Notes: generated from the sequence alone by a model not told the origin. A DNA stretch of 64,000 bases from Alloyangia mangrovi (GCF_002300555.2 NZ_NTHN02000010.1:1-64000), one strand, 5' to 3'. Shown: positions 41,606 to 51,632, numbered from the stretch's first letter. Numbers and translations are program-made.

Positions 41606-43797
41606 CTTGTTCCCTTGAGGCGCAGCGCGTTCAGCGAGACGGTGATCGACGAGGCCGACATGGCAAGCGCCGCAATGAGCGGCGAGCAGAGCCCGACCAC
41701 GGCCAGCGGCACGGCGATCACGTTGTACCAGGTGGCGATGGCGAAGTTCTGGCGGATGCGCTTCGTGGCGGTCGTGGCAACCGACAGCGCTCCGGGGATC
41801 GGCGCGAGCGAGCGACCGAGCAGCACGATGTCCGAGGCGACCCGTGCCGCATCCAGCGCCGACGCGGGGGAAATCGACACGTGCGCGCCGGCCAGCGCCG
41901 CCGTGTCGTTGAGCCCGTCGCCGACCATCAGCACGTGTCGGCCCGCGTCCGAGAGCGCCTTGATCCGTGCTGCCTTGTCCTGCGGCAGCGCCTCGGCGAC
42001 CCACTGCGGGATCTGCAGGCGCGTCGCCAACGCCTCGACCGCGGCCACACTGTCGCCGGAGATCAGGATCACCTGCCTGCCCATATCGCGCAGCGCGGCG
42101 ACGGCGTCCTCGGCGCCGTCCCGCAGGCTGTCCTCGAAGGTGAAGGCCTGTGCCGGGCCGTGGCCCACGCGAAGCCAAGCCGAGGTGGTGGCGCTCTGCC
42201 CACCGCCGGTCCAGGCGGCGCGGCCGAGCCGCACGGGCGCGTCACGCCAGACCCCTTCCGTGCCATGGCCGGGAACTTCGGTGATGCCGGTGACCTCGGC
42301 GGGGGCAATGCCGGCGGCGCGCAGCGCGGCGGTCAGCGAGACAGAGAGCGGGTGGGCCGAGCCCTCGGCGAGGGCGAGGGCGATCTCTAGGTCGTGCCGG
42401 GTGAACGCATCGCAGTTTGTCAGCGTCGGCGTGCCCGCGGTCAGCGTGCCGGTCTTGTCGAAGACCACCGTGTCGACCTCGGCCAGCCGCTCGAGCGCGG
42501 TGCCGTCCTTGATCAGCAGTCCCTGCTTGAAGAGCTTGCCCGAGGCTGCGGTGGTCACCGCGGGGACGGCGAGGCCGAGCGCACAGGGGCAGGTGATGAT
42601 CAGCACGGCGGCGGCGATGTTGAGCGCGACGCGGAAGTCGCCCGACCAGGCCAGCCAGCCGAGGAAGGCCAGCCCGGCGAGGATATGCACCCCCGGCGCA
42701 TAGAGCTTGGCGGCCTTGTCGGCGAGCGGGGTGTAATTCTCGCGGCCGGACTCGGCCACGGCCACCAGGTCGGCCATGCGGTGCAGCGAGGTGTTGCGGC
42801 CCACCGCCGTGGCGCGGACCACAAGCGGGCCGGTGAGGTTCACCTCGCCCGCGCTCACCGTCTGGCCGGGGGCGGCGTAGACGGGCAGGGTCTCGCCGGT
42901 CAGCAGCGCGCGGTCGAGTTCGGACAAGCCCTCGGTAATTTCGCCGTCGACCGGCATCCGCCCGCCGGGGCGCACGCGGATCAGATCGCCGACGCGCAGC
43001 TCGGCGGCGGGGACATGTTCCTCGCCTGCGTCGGTGAGCCGCCAGGCCCGGGGCACTTCCAGCGCCGAGAGCTCCTCGGCGGCGGAGCGGGCGATGGCGC
43101 GGGTGCGGTGGTCGAGGTAGCGCCCGGTCAGCAGGAAGAAGGTCAGCGCGATGGCGGCGTCGAAATAGGCGTGCTCGCCCGAGAGGATCGTCTCCCAGAG
43201 CGAGGTGACGATGGCCAGCAGGATCGCCAGAGAGATCGGCACGTCCATGTTGAGATGCCCGGCGCGCAGCGCGGTCCAGGCATTGCGGAAGAAGGGCTGC
43301 GCCGAGAAGGCGATGGTCGGCAGGACGATGGCCGCCGAAACCCAGTGGAAGAGATCGCGGGTCGGCCCCTCGGCGCCGGACCATACGGCGATCGATAGCA
43401 GCATCACGTTCATCGCGGCGAAGCCCGCGACGGCGAGGCGCATCAGCAGGTCGCGCCCGGCCTTGTCGGTGGCGGTGGCCGCCAGCGTGCCGGCGTCGAG
43501 CTCATGCGCCTCAAAGCCCGCCGCTTCGACCACGGGGATCAGTGCCTCGGCGGTGATCCCGGGGGCAGCCTCGATGCGCACCCGCTTCTGGCTGAGATTG
43601 ACTCGGGCGCTGCGCACGCCGGGCACCTTTTCGAGTGCGGTCTCGACCGCGGTCATGCAGGCGGCGCAATGGATGGTGGGCAGCGAGAGCGCCAGCTTCG
43701 CCTCGGTTGGCTGCGCGCGCTCGGCCAGCGCCTCGGCGGCGGGGGCGGCGACGCAGGCGGGGCAGGCAGAGGCGGGCGGGCGCAGGGTGGCGGTCAT
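41602..43797 (-). CDS. ccoI: Copper-translocating P-type ATPase CcoI
   Basis: A P1B-type ATPase (731 residues) that supplies copper for cbb3 assembly. The N-terminal metal domain has CPAC and HCAACM motifs. The membrane CPC motif (IITCPCALGL), phosphorylation site FDKTGTLTAGT, HP motif (AEGSAHPLS) and hinge VGDGLNDTAAL are all intact. ATG 43797 was chosen: upstream codons overlap the ccoH end and do not look conserved. It belongs to the CcoI branch by context. Confidence 0.96.
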   Translation of the reverse strand: MTATLRPPASACPACVAAPAAEALAERAQPTEAKLALSLPTIHCAACMTAVETALEKVPGVRSARVNLSQKRVRIEAAPGITAEALIPVVEAAGFEAHELDAGTLAATATDKAGRDLLMRLAVAGFAAMNVMLLSIAVWSGAEGPTRDLFHWVSAAIVLPTIAFSAQPFFRNAWTALRAGHLNMDVPISLAILLAIVTSLWETILSGEHAYFDAAIALTFFLLTGRYLDHRTRAIARSAAEELSALEVPRAWRLTDAGEEHVPAAELRVGDLIRVRPGGRMPVDGEITEGLSELDRALLTGETLPVYAAPGQTVSAGEVNLTGPLVVRATAVGRNTSLHRMADLVAVAESGRENYTPLADKAAKLYAPGVHILAGLAFLGWLAWSGDFRVALNIAAAVLIITCPCALGLAVPAVTTAASGKLFKQGLLIKDGTALERLAEVDTVVFDKTGTLTAGTPTLTNCDAFTRHDLEIALALAEGSAHPLSVSLTAALRAAGIAPAEVTGITEVPGHGTEGVWRDAPVRLGRAAWTGGGQSATTSAWLRVGHGPAQAFTFEDSLRDGAEDAVAALRDMGRQVILISGDSVAAVEALATRLQIPQWVAEALPQDKAARIKALSDAGRHVLMVGDGLNDTAALAGAHVSISPASALDAARVASDIVLLGRSLAPIPGALSVATTATKRIRQNFAIATWYNVIAVPLAVVGLCSPLIAALAMSASSITVSLNALRLKGTR

Positions 43798-43801
43798 CCG
43801 G

Positions 43802-44275
43802 TCAACCCCTGATGAAGAATTCCAGGCGCTGCTCGAAGAGCGTGCCATCCTCGGCGCGGGCCTTCACCCAGACGTTCCAATGGCCCGGCGCGAGGTCGTC
43901 GGCGGCGACGAACTGGCGGCCATCCCAGAAGAACTCGGGTTCGTGGTCGTCCTTGACGTGGGTCGAGCGGCCGAGCCTTGCGTTCAGCTCGGCGGGCTTC
44001 ACCGGTTGTCCCTCGGCATCGGTGAAGCGCAGCACCACCGCATCCTCGCGCGGCTCGGCATGGGCGGTCCAGTGCAGCGCGTCCTGCTCGGCGCGTCGGG
44101 TGTCGAAGGTCTGGCTGGCGACGTAGGAGTTCGGCACCTCCAGCCCGGGGAAGGTGGCGATGGCATTGTAGGCGAGCGCGATGTTCACCGCGATGATCAC
44201 CCCGAAGGCGCCGCCGAAGATCGCCAGTACGTGCCAGCCGGTGAGCTTGCGTCCGCTGTCCTGTGCTTCGGTCAT
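43802..44275 (-). CDS. ccoH: cbb3 oxidase assembly protein CcoH (FixH)
   Basis: A 157-residue membrane-anchored protein with a helix near residues 13-36 (GWHVLAIFGGAFGVIIAVNI) and a periplasmic beta-sandwich FixH domain (VVLRFTDAEGQPVKPAELNA, HWNVWVKARAEDGT). It stabilises the assembling oxidase with CcoI. It overlaps ccoG by four bases. Confidence 0.92.
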   Translation of the reverse strand: MTEAQDSGRKLTGWHVLAIFGGAFGVIIAVNIALAYNAIATFPGLEVPNSYVASQTFDTRRAEQDALHWTAHAEPREDAVVLRFTDAEGQPVKPAELNARLGRSTHVKDDHEPEFFWDGRQFVAADDLAPGHWNVWVKARAEDGTLFEQRLEFFIRG

Positions 44276-45708
44276 TGTATCGTCCGTCCGTTGAAGATGG
44301 TTGCCTTGGCGGCGCGGTCGCCGGTAGTCAGGTCCTCGACCCAGATGTGGAACTCGGTGCGGTCTGCCTGGGCCTCGGGGGTGCCCTCGGCTGCGGTCAC
44401 GTAGACCCTCTGAAGGTGCGTCTCGTTGGCGGGCACGTCAACGGTGGTGTCCGTCTCGCCCTCGAGGCTGATCTGCAGGGTGGCATCGTCCGAGAGCGAC
44501 AGCCGGAAGGGCCGGTCCTCGCCATGCTTGTTCAGCAGGCGCACGTCGTAGGTGTTGCGGATCGAGCCGTCCGAGAGCACGACGAAGGTCGGGTTGCGTA
44601 CCGGTGCGACGCTGAGCTCGATCTCTGGGCGCAGGATCAGCGCGACCAGCAGGCCGACGCCGACCAGCGACCAGAGCGCGGTGTAAAGGAGCACGCGCGG
44701 ACGGAAGATGTGCTTCCAGACCTGGCGCGGTGCGTGGCCCGCGCGCTCGCGGGTCTCGTCCGAAAGGGCGAGGTAGTCGATCAGCCCGCGCGGCTTGCCG
44801 ATCTTCGCCATCACGTCGTCGCAGGCGTCGATGCAGAGCGCGCAGGTGATGCAGGCGAGCTGCTGGCCGTCGCGGATGTCGATCCCCATCGGGCAGACGT
44901 TGACGCAGGCGTTGCAGTCGATGCAGTCGCCGAGGCTCTCGGCACCTTCGGCCTTGCGGTGCTTGCCACGCGGCTCGCCGCGCCAGTCGCGGTAGCCGAC
45001 GGTCAGCGTGTCCTCGTCCATCATCGCCGCCTGGATGCGCGGCCAGGGGCAGGCATAGATGCAGATTTGCTCCCGCGCGAAGCCGCCAAAGGCGAAGGTC
45101 GTGGCGGTGAGGATGGCGATCGTCGTATAGGCCACAGGGTGGGCGTTGCCGGTCACCAGGTCGACCAGCAGGGTGGGGGCATCGGTGAAGTAGAAGACCC
45201 AGGCGCCGCCGGTGGCCAGCGCGATGAGCAGCCAGACCACCCATTTGGTCAGCCGCAGCCGCGCCTTGCGCAGGTCCCATTTCTTTTGCCGGTGCAGGCG
45301 CAGGCGGGCGTTGCGGTCACCCTCGATCCAGCGCTCGACGAGGATGAAGAGGTCGGTCCAGACGGTCTGCGGGCAGGCATAGCCGCACCAGACCCGCCCG
45401 AGCGCCGAGGTGAAGAGGAAGAGCCCGAGCCCCGCCATGATCAGCAGGCCAGCGACGAAGTAGAACTCGTGTGGCCAGATCTCGATGAAGAAGAAAAAGA
45501 ACCGGCGGCCTGCCAGGTCGACCAGCACCGCCTGATCGGGCAACTCCGGTCCCCGGTCCCAGCGGATCCAGGGGGTGATGTAGTAGATGCCCAGCAGCAC
45601 GAGCATCAGCACCCATTTGAGATTGCGGAAGTGCCCGCGCACCCGGCGGGGGAAAATCGGCTCGCGCGCCGCGTAGAGAGAGGGCGCGCCTGGTTGGGTC
45701 TCGGACAC
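44272..45708 (-). CDS. ccoG: cbb3 oxidase accessory iron-sulphur protein CcoG
   Basis: A polytopic ferredoxin-like protein of about 478 residues (RdxA/FixG family) with about five membrane helices. Two 4Fe-4S motifs are present: CIDCNACVNVCPMGIDI and CITCALCIDACD. A periplasmic C-terminal domain follows. CcoG is a cupric reductase in cbb3 copper delivery. The GTG at 45708, with GGAG nine bases upstream, is preferred over an in-frame ATG at 45786 because that ATG would overlap the FNR box at 45773-45786. Confidence 0.95.
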   Translation of the reverse strand: MSETQPGAPSLYAAREPIFPRRVRGHFRNLKWVLMLVLLGIYYITPWIRWDRGPELPDQAVLVDLAGRRFFFFFIEIWPHEFYFVAGLLIMAGLGLFLFTSALGRVWCGYACPQTVWTDLFILVERWIEGDRNARLRLHRQKKWDLRKARLRLTKWVVWLLIALATGGAWVFYFTDAPTLLVDLVTGNAHPVAYTTIAILTATTFAFGGFAREQICIYACPWPRIQAAMMDEDTLTVGYRDWRGEPRGKHRKAEGAESLGDCIDCNACVNVCPMGIDIRDGQQLACITCALCIDACDDVMAKIGKPRGLIDYLALSDETRERAGHAPRQVWKHIFRPRVLLYTALWSLVGVGLLVALILRPEIELSVAPVRNPTFVVLSDGSIRNTYDVRLLNKHGEDRPFRLSLSDDATLQISLEGETDTTVDVPANETHLQRVYVTAAEGTPEAQADRTEFHIWVEDLTTGDRAAKATIFNGRTIQ

Positions 45709-45772
45709 CGCAAGTACTCCGGTTCGAATCTGCCTGTGCCGCCCGTTCTGACGCCGCGAAGCGCCGCCAACT

Positions 45773-45786
45773 TTGACCTGCATCAA
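45773..45786 (-). promoter_or_regulatory. FNR/FnrL box upstream of ccoG
   Basis: Minus strand TTGAT-GCAG-GTCAA, one base from the perfect TTGAT-N4-ATCAA. It lies about 65 bp upstream of the ccoG start, right for an activator site. Confidence 0.8.
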
Positions 45787-45798
45787 TAAGCATATCTT

Positions 45799-46677
45799 TC
45801 ACTTAGCTTTTGCGGCCTCACGTCGCAGCCAGGTGGTGAAGAGCCGCAGCGGGGCACGCATGACGCCGGGTCGGGTGACCAGATAGTAGCCCTTTTGCCT
45901 GCTATCCTCGAACAATAGTCGCAGCCGGCCCGAGGCGATGTCGTCCTCGGCGAAGACGCGGGCGGTGATCGCGATGCCATGACCCTGCCGCGCCGCCTCG
46001 AGCATCAGGTTGCCGGGCAGCGAGCTGACTCCCTGCCGGACGTCGTGATCGATGCCGAACTGGGCGAACCAGTCGGTGGCCTCGTTGGTGCCCAGCTCCT
46101 GCAGCCAGTGGAAGCTGCGCAGCTCGGCGGGTTCGGTGTACTCGCGGTCCCCGACCAGCCGCGGCGAACCGACCAGCGCGATGGGCGATTCCACCAGCAG
46201 CTCCGCCTCGAGCCCCGGCCAGCGGCCCGAGCCGAATCGCAGCGCCACGTCGATGCCGCCGGGCTCCAGCGGCGCGAGCTTGGCCGAAGGGTCCAGCATC
46301 AGGCTGATCTCGGGATGCGCCTCGCGAAATCGCGCCAGTCTCGGCATCAGCCAGGACGAGGCGAAACTCGGCGTGGTGGTGATCATCAGTGGCCGGTCGG
46401 CCTCGGCGCCGGTCAGCGCCTCGAGCTCCTGCGCGATGCGCCCGAATCCCTCGGCCAGCGCCTGTGCCAGCCGCGCGCCTTCCTCGGTCAGCGCCATCGA
46501 CCGCCGTGAGCGGTCCAGCAGCCCGATGCCGAGATGTGACTCCAGGTTTCGTATCTGCTGGCTGATCGCCGCGTGGCTGACGTTCAGGGCTGCGCCGGCC
46601 TTTTGCACCGACCCGGTCTCGGCGTAGGCGGCAAAGGCCCGGAGCGCAGGGAGAGGGGGGAGAGAGGTCCAATTCAT
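45799..46677 (-). CDS. LysR family regulator (GcvA-like)
   Basis: A 292-residue LysR regulator. The helix-turn-helix AFAAYAETGSVQKAGAALNV-SHAAISQQIRNLE is at the N-terminus after MNWTSLPPLPALR, the GcvA-type opening. The periplasmic-binding-like effector domain follows (ITTTPSFASSWLMPRLARF, IDVALRFGSGRWPG). It lies between ccoP and ccoG, splitting two blocks that are usually adjacent. Its target is not evident; an inverted repeat 51 bp upstream suggests autoregulation. Confidence 0.9.
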   Translation of the reverse strand: MNWTSLPPLPALRAFAAYAETGSVQKAGAALNVSHAAISQQIRNLESHLGIGLLDRSRRSMALTEEGARLAQALAEGFGRIAQELEALTGAEADRPLMITTTPSFASSWLMPRLARFREAHPEISLMLDPSAKLAPLEPGGIDVALRFGSGRWPGLEAELLVESPIALVGSPRLVGDREYTEPAELRSFHWLQELGTNEATDWFAQFGIDHDVRQGVSSLPGNLMLEAARQGHGIAITARVFAEDDIASGRLRLLFEDSRQKGYYLVTRPGVMRAPLRLFTTWLRREAAKAK

Positions 46678-46727
46678 TATGTCAAGCAATCTTACATGTC
46701 AGAATTCTTCCTGACTGGCTGCAATGG

Positions 46728-46752
46728 GCCCTTCGATCAATACTTGAAGGGC
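46728..46752. promoter_or_regulatory. Candidate LysR-type operator
   Basis: Inverted repeat GCCCTTC-N11-GAAGGGC, containing the T-N11-A pattern favoured by LysR regulators, 51 bp upstream of the LysR start. It could also be a weak hairpin; the assignment is positional. Confidence 0.4.
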
Positions 46753-47121
46753 GAAATGGCGTATTCAGGAGGTCAAAAGTGCTTGGAATATATGCAAAAA
46801 GTTTCATGACGGCGACCCGGACGGACTTCGGGCCAAATAGCCCTCGATCCGCGCGCTCGACACATGCGCCTCGTCCCGATGCGCCTGAGGCGCCCCGGGC
46901 AAGCGACAGGCGTCGCCGGGGTGTAGGGCCAATGATCAACGGAATTTTGATGCGTGCCAAGGGCAGAAATGCGGCCAAGGCAGATTGCCGGGGCTGAGAG
47001 ACGTGAAACGTCCGCTTTCTCGGCGAGAAAAGAACGCCGGCGCCCCTGGAAACGCGCGAACAGGCGGGGCACCGGCGTCTGGCCCCCGGGCCTCGCGGCC
47101 CGGGGGTATCCTGCTACGTGC
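46753..47121. other. Intergenic region between ccoP and the LysR gene
   Basis: About 370 bp. It holds a strong hairpin at 47083-47106 just after ccoP. No FNR box, repeat copy or convincing gene was seen. Open frames here are short, Arg-rich and lack motifs. Confidence 0.5.
47083..47106 (-). terminator. Hairpin after ccoNOQP
   Basis: Perfect ten-base arms CCCCCGGGCC/GGCCCGGGGG with a TCGC loop, 15 bp past the ccoP stop. There is no T-tract, so termination may be partial. Confidence 0.6.
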
Positions 47122-48009
47122 TCACTCGGAGGCTTCGCCGCCGCCGAGCCCGTGCACATAGGTGGCCACGGCGCGGATTTCCGCTTCCGACAGGCGGGCG
47201 TTCCAGTTCGGCATGACGCCGAAACGGGCATTGGTGACGGTCTCGTGGATCGTGGCGTAGTCGCCGCCATAGAGCCAGATCGCGTCGGTCAGGTTCGGCG
47301 CGCCCTGCATCCGGTCGCCGGTACCATCCTCGCCATGGCAGGCGGCGCAATTGTCGGCAAAGACCGTGGCGCCTTCCTCGACCAGCGAGGCATCCTGTGG
47401 CTCTTCGCCCGACAGGGTCATCACGTAGTTGCTGACCGCGGCGATCTGCTCACGCTCCAGCAGCCCGTCCCGTCCGAAGGCGGGCATCTCCGAGTAGCGC
47501 GCATCGGGATCGTCCTCGTTGCGGATGCCATGGGTGATCGTGGTGTGGATATCCTCGATCGAGCCGCCCCAGAGCCAGTCGTCGTCGAGCAGGTTGGGAT
47601 AGCCCTTGGCCCCCGCCGCACCCGAGCCGTGGCACTGCGCGCACCAGGTGCGGAAGACCGCGGCCCCGGCGTTCTGCGCGTAGCCGTTGAGCTCGGGATC
47701 GCTCGCGATCGAGGTCAGCTCAACCGAGGCGAGCTGCTCGTTGATCGGGGCGAGCTTGGCCTCCTGCGCCGAGATCTCCTCGGCGACGGCGCCGCGGGTC
47801 GACCAGCCGAGCAGGCCGGCGGTGGCCGAGCGCACGCCCGGCCAGGCGGGGTAGGCGATGGTGTAGCCCACGCCCCAGATGATGGTCGCGTAGAAGACCA
47901 TCAGCCACCAGCGCGGCAGCGGCTTGTTGTACTCCTCGATCCCGTCCCAGGAATGGCCGGTGGTCTCGTAATCGAGATCGTCTCTCTTGGTATCTTTCTT
48001 GTCGCTCAT
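47122..48009 (-). CDS. ccoP: cbb3 cytochrome c oxidase subunit III, dihaem
   Basis: A 295-residue membrane-anchored cytochrome. One helix (about 33-52) precedes two c-type haem sites, CAQCH (Cys123, Cys126, His127) and CAACH (Cys221, Cys224, His225). It accepts electrons from cytochrome c (CycM is encoded at 61518) and passes them to CcoO/CcoN. It ends the ccoNOQP operon. Confidence 0.97.
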   Translation of the reverse strand: MSDKKDTKRDDLDYETTGHSWDGIEEYNKPLPRWWLMVFYATIIWGVGYTIAYPAWPGVRSATAGLLGWSTRGAVAEEISAQEAKLAPINEQLASVELTSIASDPELNGYAQNAGAAVFRTWCAQCHGSGAAGAKGYPNLLDDDWLWGGSIEDIHTTITHGIRNEDDPDARYSEMPAFGRDGLLEREQIAAVSNYVMTLSGEEPQDASLVEEGATVFADNCAACHGEDGTGDRMQGAPNLTDAIWLYGGDYATIHETVTNARFGVMPNWNARLSEAEIRAVATYVHGLGGGEASE

Positions 48010-48022
48010 GATCCTCGCCTCC

Positions 48023-48220
48023 TTACTTCTGGGCGGGTGCTTCGGGCACGCGGGCAGCGGCCGGAGCGGTGTCGTTGCGGAGCGGGATGCTTGCGGCGTC
48101 GTCATGCGTGCGCTTGGAACCGGGCCGGAAAATCCAGATCACCATGCCCAAGAAGAACAAGAACATCAGCAGCAGGCCCCAGCTGTCCGCGAAGTGGCGC
48201 AGGGCGGAATAAGTGTCCAT
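48023..48220 (-). CDS. ccoQ: cbb3 oxidase subunit CcoQ
   Basis: A 65-residue single-helix protein ([20 protein letters not shown]) followed by [15 protein letters not shown], the usual CcoQ profile. It stabilises the CcoP-core interaction. It lies between ccoO and ccoP with short gaps. Confidence 0.92.
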   Translation of the reverse strand: MDTYSALRHFADSWGLLLMFLFFLGMVIWIFRPGSKRTHDDAASIPLRNDTAPAAARVPEAPAQK

Positions 48221-48232
48221 CTCGTCCCCTCC

Positions 48233-48961
48233 TCAGCGGCTCGCGTCGGGCGTGAAGGTCGAGAAATCGACCAGCGTGCCGAGCATCTGCAGGTAGGCCA
48301 CCAGCGCATCCATTTCCGAGATGCCCGGCTCGCGGTCGAAGTTGCGCACGCTGACCTTTTCGCCGTAGCGCTCGAGCAGCCCGTCGTAATCGGCCTCGGG
48401 GTTCGCCTGCACCCGGAAGTCGGCCGAGGCGTTCTCGACCATCTCGTCGGTGTAGGGCACGCCGACCATGCGGTGGGTGGCCAGAAGGTCCTCCATATGC
48501 GCGCCGTCGATCAGCTTGGCCGAGAGGAAGCCATACTTGGGCATCACCGATTCAGGCACCACGGACTGCGGGTTGGTCAGGTGATCGACGTGCCACTCGT
48601 CCGAGTAGCGGCCGCCGACGCGGGCGAGGTCGGGCCCCGTCCGCTTCGAGCCCCATTGGAACGGGTGATCGTACTGCGACTCCGCCGCCAGCGAGTAGTG
48701 ACCGTAGCGCTCCACCTCGTCGCGCATCGGGCGGATCATCTGGCTGTGGCAGACGTAGCAGCCCTCGCGGATGTAGATATCGCGCCCGGCCAGCTCCAGC
48801 GGGGTGTAGGGGCGCATGCCCTCCACGTCCTCGATGGTGTTTTCCAGGTAGAACAGCGGCACGATCTGCACCAGCCCGCCGATGGTCACCACCAGGAAGG
48901 CGAAAAGGGCCAGCAGGGTGACGTTCTTTTCAAGGATCCCGTGTTTGTCGAGAATGCTCAT
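48233..48961 (-). CDS. ccoO: cbb3 cytochrome c oxidase subunit II, monohaem
   Basis: A 242-residue membrane-anchored cytochrome c. An N-terminal helix ([20 protein letters not shown]) is followed by [20 protein letters not shown], which holds the single haem-binding CYVCH, and [20 protein letters not shown]. Twelve bases separate it from ccoN. Confidence 0.97.
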   Translation of the reverse strand: MSILDKHGILEKNVTLLALFAFLVVTIGGLVQIVPLFYLENTIEDVEGMRPYTPLELAGRDIYIREGCYVCHSQMIRPMRDEVERYGHYSLAAESQYDHPFQWGSKRTGPDLARVGGRYSDEWHVDHLTNPQSVVPESVMPKYGFLSAKLIDGAHMEDLLATHRMVGVPYTDEMVENASADFRVQANPEADYDGLLERYGEKVSVRNFDREPGISEMDALVAYLQMLGTLVDFSTFTPDASR

Positions 48962-48973
48962 CTTCGGCCCTCC

Positions 48974-50587
48974 TTATTCGGCCGGAGTGGCATGCGCCGT
49001 GGCAGCCTCGGCCTCGATGGCCGGAGCCCGCTTAACGGTCATCCACAGGTTGTAGCACATGATAATCGCACCGGAGATGTAGAGCAGGCCGCCGAGGGCG
49101 CGCACCACATACATCGGGAACTTGGCAGAGACGGTGTCGGCGAAGCTGTTGACGAGGAAGCCGTTGGCATCCACCTCGCGCCACATCAGGCCTTCCATGA
49201 TCCCCGTGACCCACATCGAGGCCGCGTAGAGCACGATGCCGATGGTGGCGAGCCAGAAGTGCCAGGAGACGAGGCTCAGGCTGTAGAGGCGCTCACGGTT
49301 CCACAGTTTCGGCGTCAGGAAGTAGAGCGCGCCGAAGGTGATCATGCCATTCCAGCCCAGGGCGCCGGAGTGCACGTGGCCGATGGTCCAGTCGGTGTAA
49401 TGCGACAGCGAGTTCACCGCGCGGATCGACATCATCGGGCCTTCGAAGGTCGACATGCCGTAGAAGCCGATGGAGATCACCAGCATCCGCATGATGGGGT
49501 CGGTGCGCAGCTTGTCCCAGGCGCCCGAGAGCGTCATCAGGCCGTTGATCATGCCGCCCCAGCTGGGCATCCACAGGATGATCGAGAACACCATGCCGAG
49601 CGTCGAGGCCCAGTCGGGCAGGGCGGTGTAATGCAGGTGGTGCGGACCGGCCCAGATGTAGAGGAAGATCAGCGCCCAGAAGTGCACGATCGACAGCTTG
49701 TAGGAGAACACCGGGCGCTCGGCCTGCTTGGGCACGAAGTAGTACATCATGCCGAGGAAGCCGGCGGTCAGGAAGAAGCCCACGGCGTTGTGGCCGTACC
49801 ACCATTGCGTCATCGCATCCTGCACGCCCGAGAACAGCTGCACCGACTTGGAGCCCCAGATCGACACGGGGATGCTCAGGTTGTTGAAGATATGCAGCAT
49901 GGCGACGGTGATGATGAAGCTCAGGTAGAACCAGTTCGCCACGTAGATGTGCGGTTCCTTGCGCTTGATGATCGTGCCGACGAAGACCAGCAGGTAGGCA
50001 ACCCAGACGACGGTCAGCAGCCAGTCAACGTACCATTCGGGCTCGGCGTATTCCTTCGACTGGGTGGCGCCCAGCAGGTAGCCCGTCGCGGCCAGCACGA
50101 TGAACAGCTGGTAGCCCCAGAAAACCCACCAGGCGAGATTGCCACCCCAGAGGCGGGTCGCCGAGGTCCGCTGGACCACGTAGAACGATGTGCAGATCAG
50201 CGCGTTGCCGCCAAAGGCGAAGATCACCGCGGACGTGTGCAGCGGCCGCAGCCGTCCAAAGTTGGCAAGCCCCTGCGCCCATTCGAAATTGAGCGCGGGA
50301 AAGGCCAGCTGGGTGGCGATGAACACGCCGACGGCAAAGCCGATCACGCCCCAGAAGGCGGTTGCAATCACGCCGGCGCGCACCACATCATCCATGTAGG
50401 AGAGTTCCCGCACCCTGGCGGGCACCGGCTCGTCGGTATTGCGGAGGGTCCAGAGGAACAGACCCGCCGCGAGGAGGAAGATGGTCAGCGCATTGACCAT
50501 GTAAGCCACGTCTCGTGCGTAGTTGGCGGCGATCAGCGCGAAGAGCGCGACAACCCCCAGCACGATGAGCTTGATATAATTCAGCAT
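48974..50587 (-). CDS. ccoN: cbb3 cytochrome c oxidase subunit I
   Basis: Catalytic haem-copper subunit, 537 residues with about twelve membrane helices. Landmarks are [20 protein letters not shown] (low-spin haem His), [20 protein letters not shown] (CuB His), [20 protein letters not shown] (paired CuB His) and [20 protein letters not shown] (haem b3 region). It reduces oxygen at low concentration and pumps protons. An FNR box lies about 90 bp upstream. Confidence 0.98.
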   Translation of the reverse strand: MLNYIKLIVLGVVALFALIAANYARDVAYMVNALTIFLLAAGLFLWTLRNTDEPVPARVRELSYMDDVVRAGVIATAFWGVIGFAVGVFIATQLAFPALNFEWAQGLANFGRLRPLHTSAVIFAFGGNALICTSFYVVQRTSATRLWGGNLAWWVFWGYQLFIVLAATGYLLGATQSKEYAEPEWYVDWLLTVVWVAYLLVFVGTIIKRKEPHIYVANWFYLSFIITVAMLHIFNNLSIPVSIWGSKSVQLFSGVQDAMTQWWYGHNAVGFFLTAGFLGMMYYFVPKQAERPVFSYKLSIVHFWALIFLYIWAGPHHLHYTALPDWASTLGMVFSIILWMPSWGGMINGLMTLSGAWDKLRTDPIMRMLVISIGFYGMSTFEGPMMSIRAVNSLSHYTDWTIGHVHSGALGWNGMITFGALYFLTPKLWNRERLYSLSLVSWHFWLATIGIVLYAASMWVTGIMEGLMWREVDANGFLVNSFADTVSAKFPMYVVRALGGLLYISGAIIMCYNLWMTVKRAPAIEAEAATAHATPAE

Positions 50588-50677
50588 CGTTCGTCCCTTC
50601 GTCTGACTCGCACGATTCGTTGACCGCGCGAGCGGTTCTGACTGACGGGGTTGTGAAGTGAATGCCCCCGCCCAACC

Positions 50678-50691
50678 TTGATCTGAATCAA
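50678..50691. promoter_or_regulatory. FNR/FnrL box between ccoN and the stress-protein gene
   Basis: A perfect symmetric TTGAT-CTGA-ATCAA in the 205-bp divergent spacer. It is 90 bp from the ccoN start and about 100 bp from the stress-protein start, so it could serve both promoters. Confidence 0.9.
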
Positions 50692-50792
50692 GGCTTTGGT
50701 ACCGAAGTCTTGCGTTAAGTCATTCTAAGGGTTGCCCTTCGGGCGTAATGTGCCGGTGTCGGGCCCTCCCGGACAATACCATGGAGATTGCT

Positions 50793-51632
50793 ATGGGCTA
50801 CAAATCATTGCTCACGGTCGTGACGGACGAGGGTTTCCTCGACTCGACGATCGACCACGCCGCCGCGGTTGCCGCGTGCTGGGACGCCCATCTGGATGTG
50901 CTCGCCTTCGGCGTCGACCGCACCCAGACAGGCTATTATTACGCCGGGGCCGACGCGATCATCCTGCAAGAGACACTCGACCGTGCCTCCAAGGACGCCA
51001 CCGCGCTGGCCAAGGCGGCGAAGGAGCGGCTGAACCGATTCGAGCTGCGTTCGGCGGTCGAGGAGGGTGTCGCGCAGCTGGCTGACATCGGCCGCCACGT
51101 GGCGGGCCGGGCGCGGTTCGCCGACATGGTCGTGCTTCCCAAGCCCTACGGGCCGGACCGCGGCGTCGAGCTCGAGCCGGTGGTCGAGGGCGCGCTCTTC
51201 GAGGGGCAGGCCCCGGTGCTGGTGGTGCCGCGTGCCTCGGACCCGTCGAGCAAGCCCAAGCGCGTCGTGCTGGGCTGGAACGAGAGCGCCGAAGCGCTGC
51301 GCTCGGTGCGGGCCGCCATGCCGATCCTCAAGGAGGCCGAGGCGGTCCACGTGGTGGTGATCGACCCGCCGCAGCACGGCCCGAACCGTTCCGATCCCGG
51401 CGGCATGCTGTCGCAATACCTGTCGCGCCACGGGGTCCATGCCGAAATCGACGTGCTGACCAAGACCATGCCGCGGATCTCGGACATCCTGAACCGCCAC
51501 GTGCAGGACGTGAACGGCGACATGATCATCATGGGCGCATATGGCCATTCCCGCTTCCGCGAGGCGATCCTCGGCGGCGCCACGCGGAACATGCTGGAAC
51601 TGGCGGAAGTACCGGTTTTCCTCGCGCATTGA
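50793..51632 (+). CDS. Universal stress protein, tandem UspA type
   Basis: A 279-residue cytoplasmic protein. The C-terminal domain has the ATP-binding loop GAYGHSRFREAILGGATR (G-x2-G-x9-G). The N-terminal half begins MGYKSLLTVVTDEGFLDSTI. ATG 50793 has GGAG eight bases upstream, which falls inside the alternative ATG at 50781. It shares the FNR box with ccoN, so induction under low oxygen is likely, as known for several Usp proteins. Confidence 0.9.
   Translation: MGYKSLLTVVTDEGFLDSTIDHAAAVAACWDAHLDVLAFGVDRTQTGYYYAGADAIILQETLDRASKDATALAKAAKERLNRFELRSAVEEGVAQLADIGRHVAGRARFADMVVLPKPYGPDRGVELEPVVEGALFEGQAPVLVVPRASDPSSKPKRVVLGWNESAEALRSVRAAMPILKEAEAVHVVVIDPPQHGPNRSDPGGMLSQYLSRHGVHAEIDVLTKTMPRISDILNRHVQDVNGDMIIMGAYGHSRFREAILGGATRNMLELAEVPVFLAH

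Noticed and set aside
46779-46997. A 72-codon plus-strand frame in the ccoP/LysR spacer
   Set aside because: Arg/Pro/Ala-rich, no recognisable motif, and overlapping the spacer's inverted-repeat region; no support beyond being open.
47987-50623. An 878-residue open frame on the plus strand across ccoNOQP
   Set aside because: It is antisense to four intact cbb3 genes. Its product is rich in His, Gln, Asp and Arg with no motifs, as expected from the reverse frame of GC-rich coding DNA.
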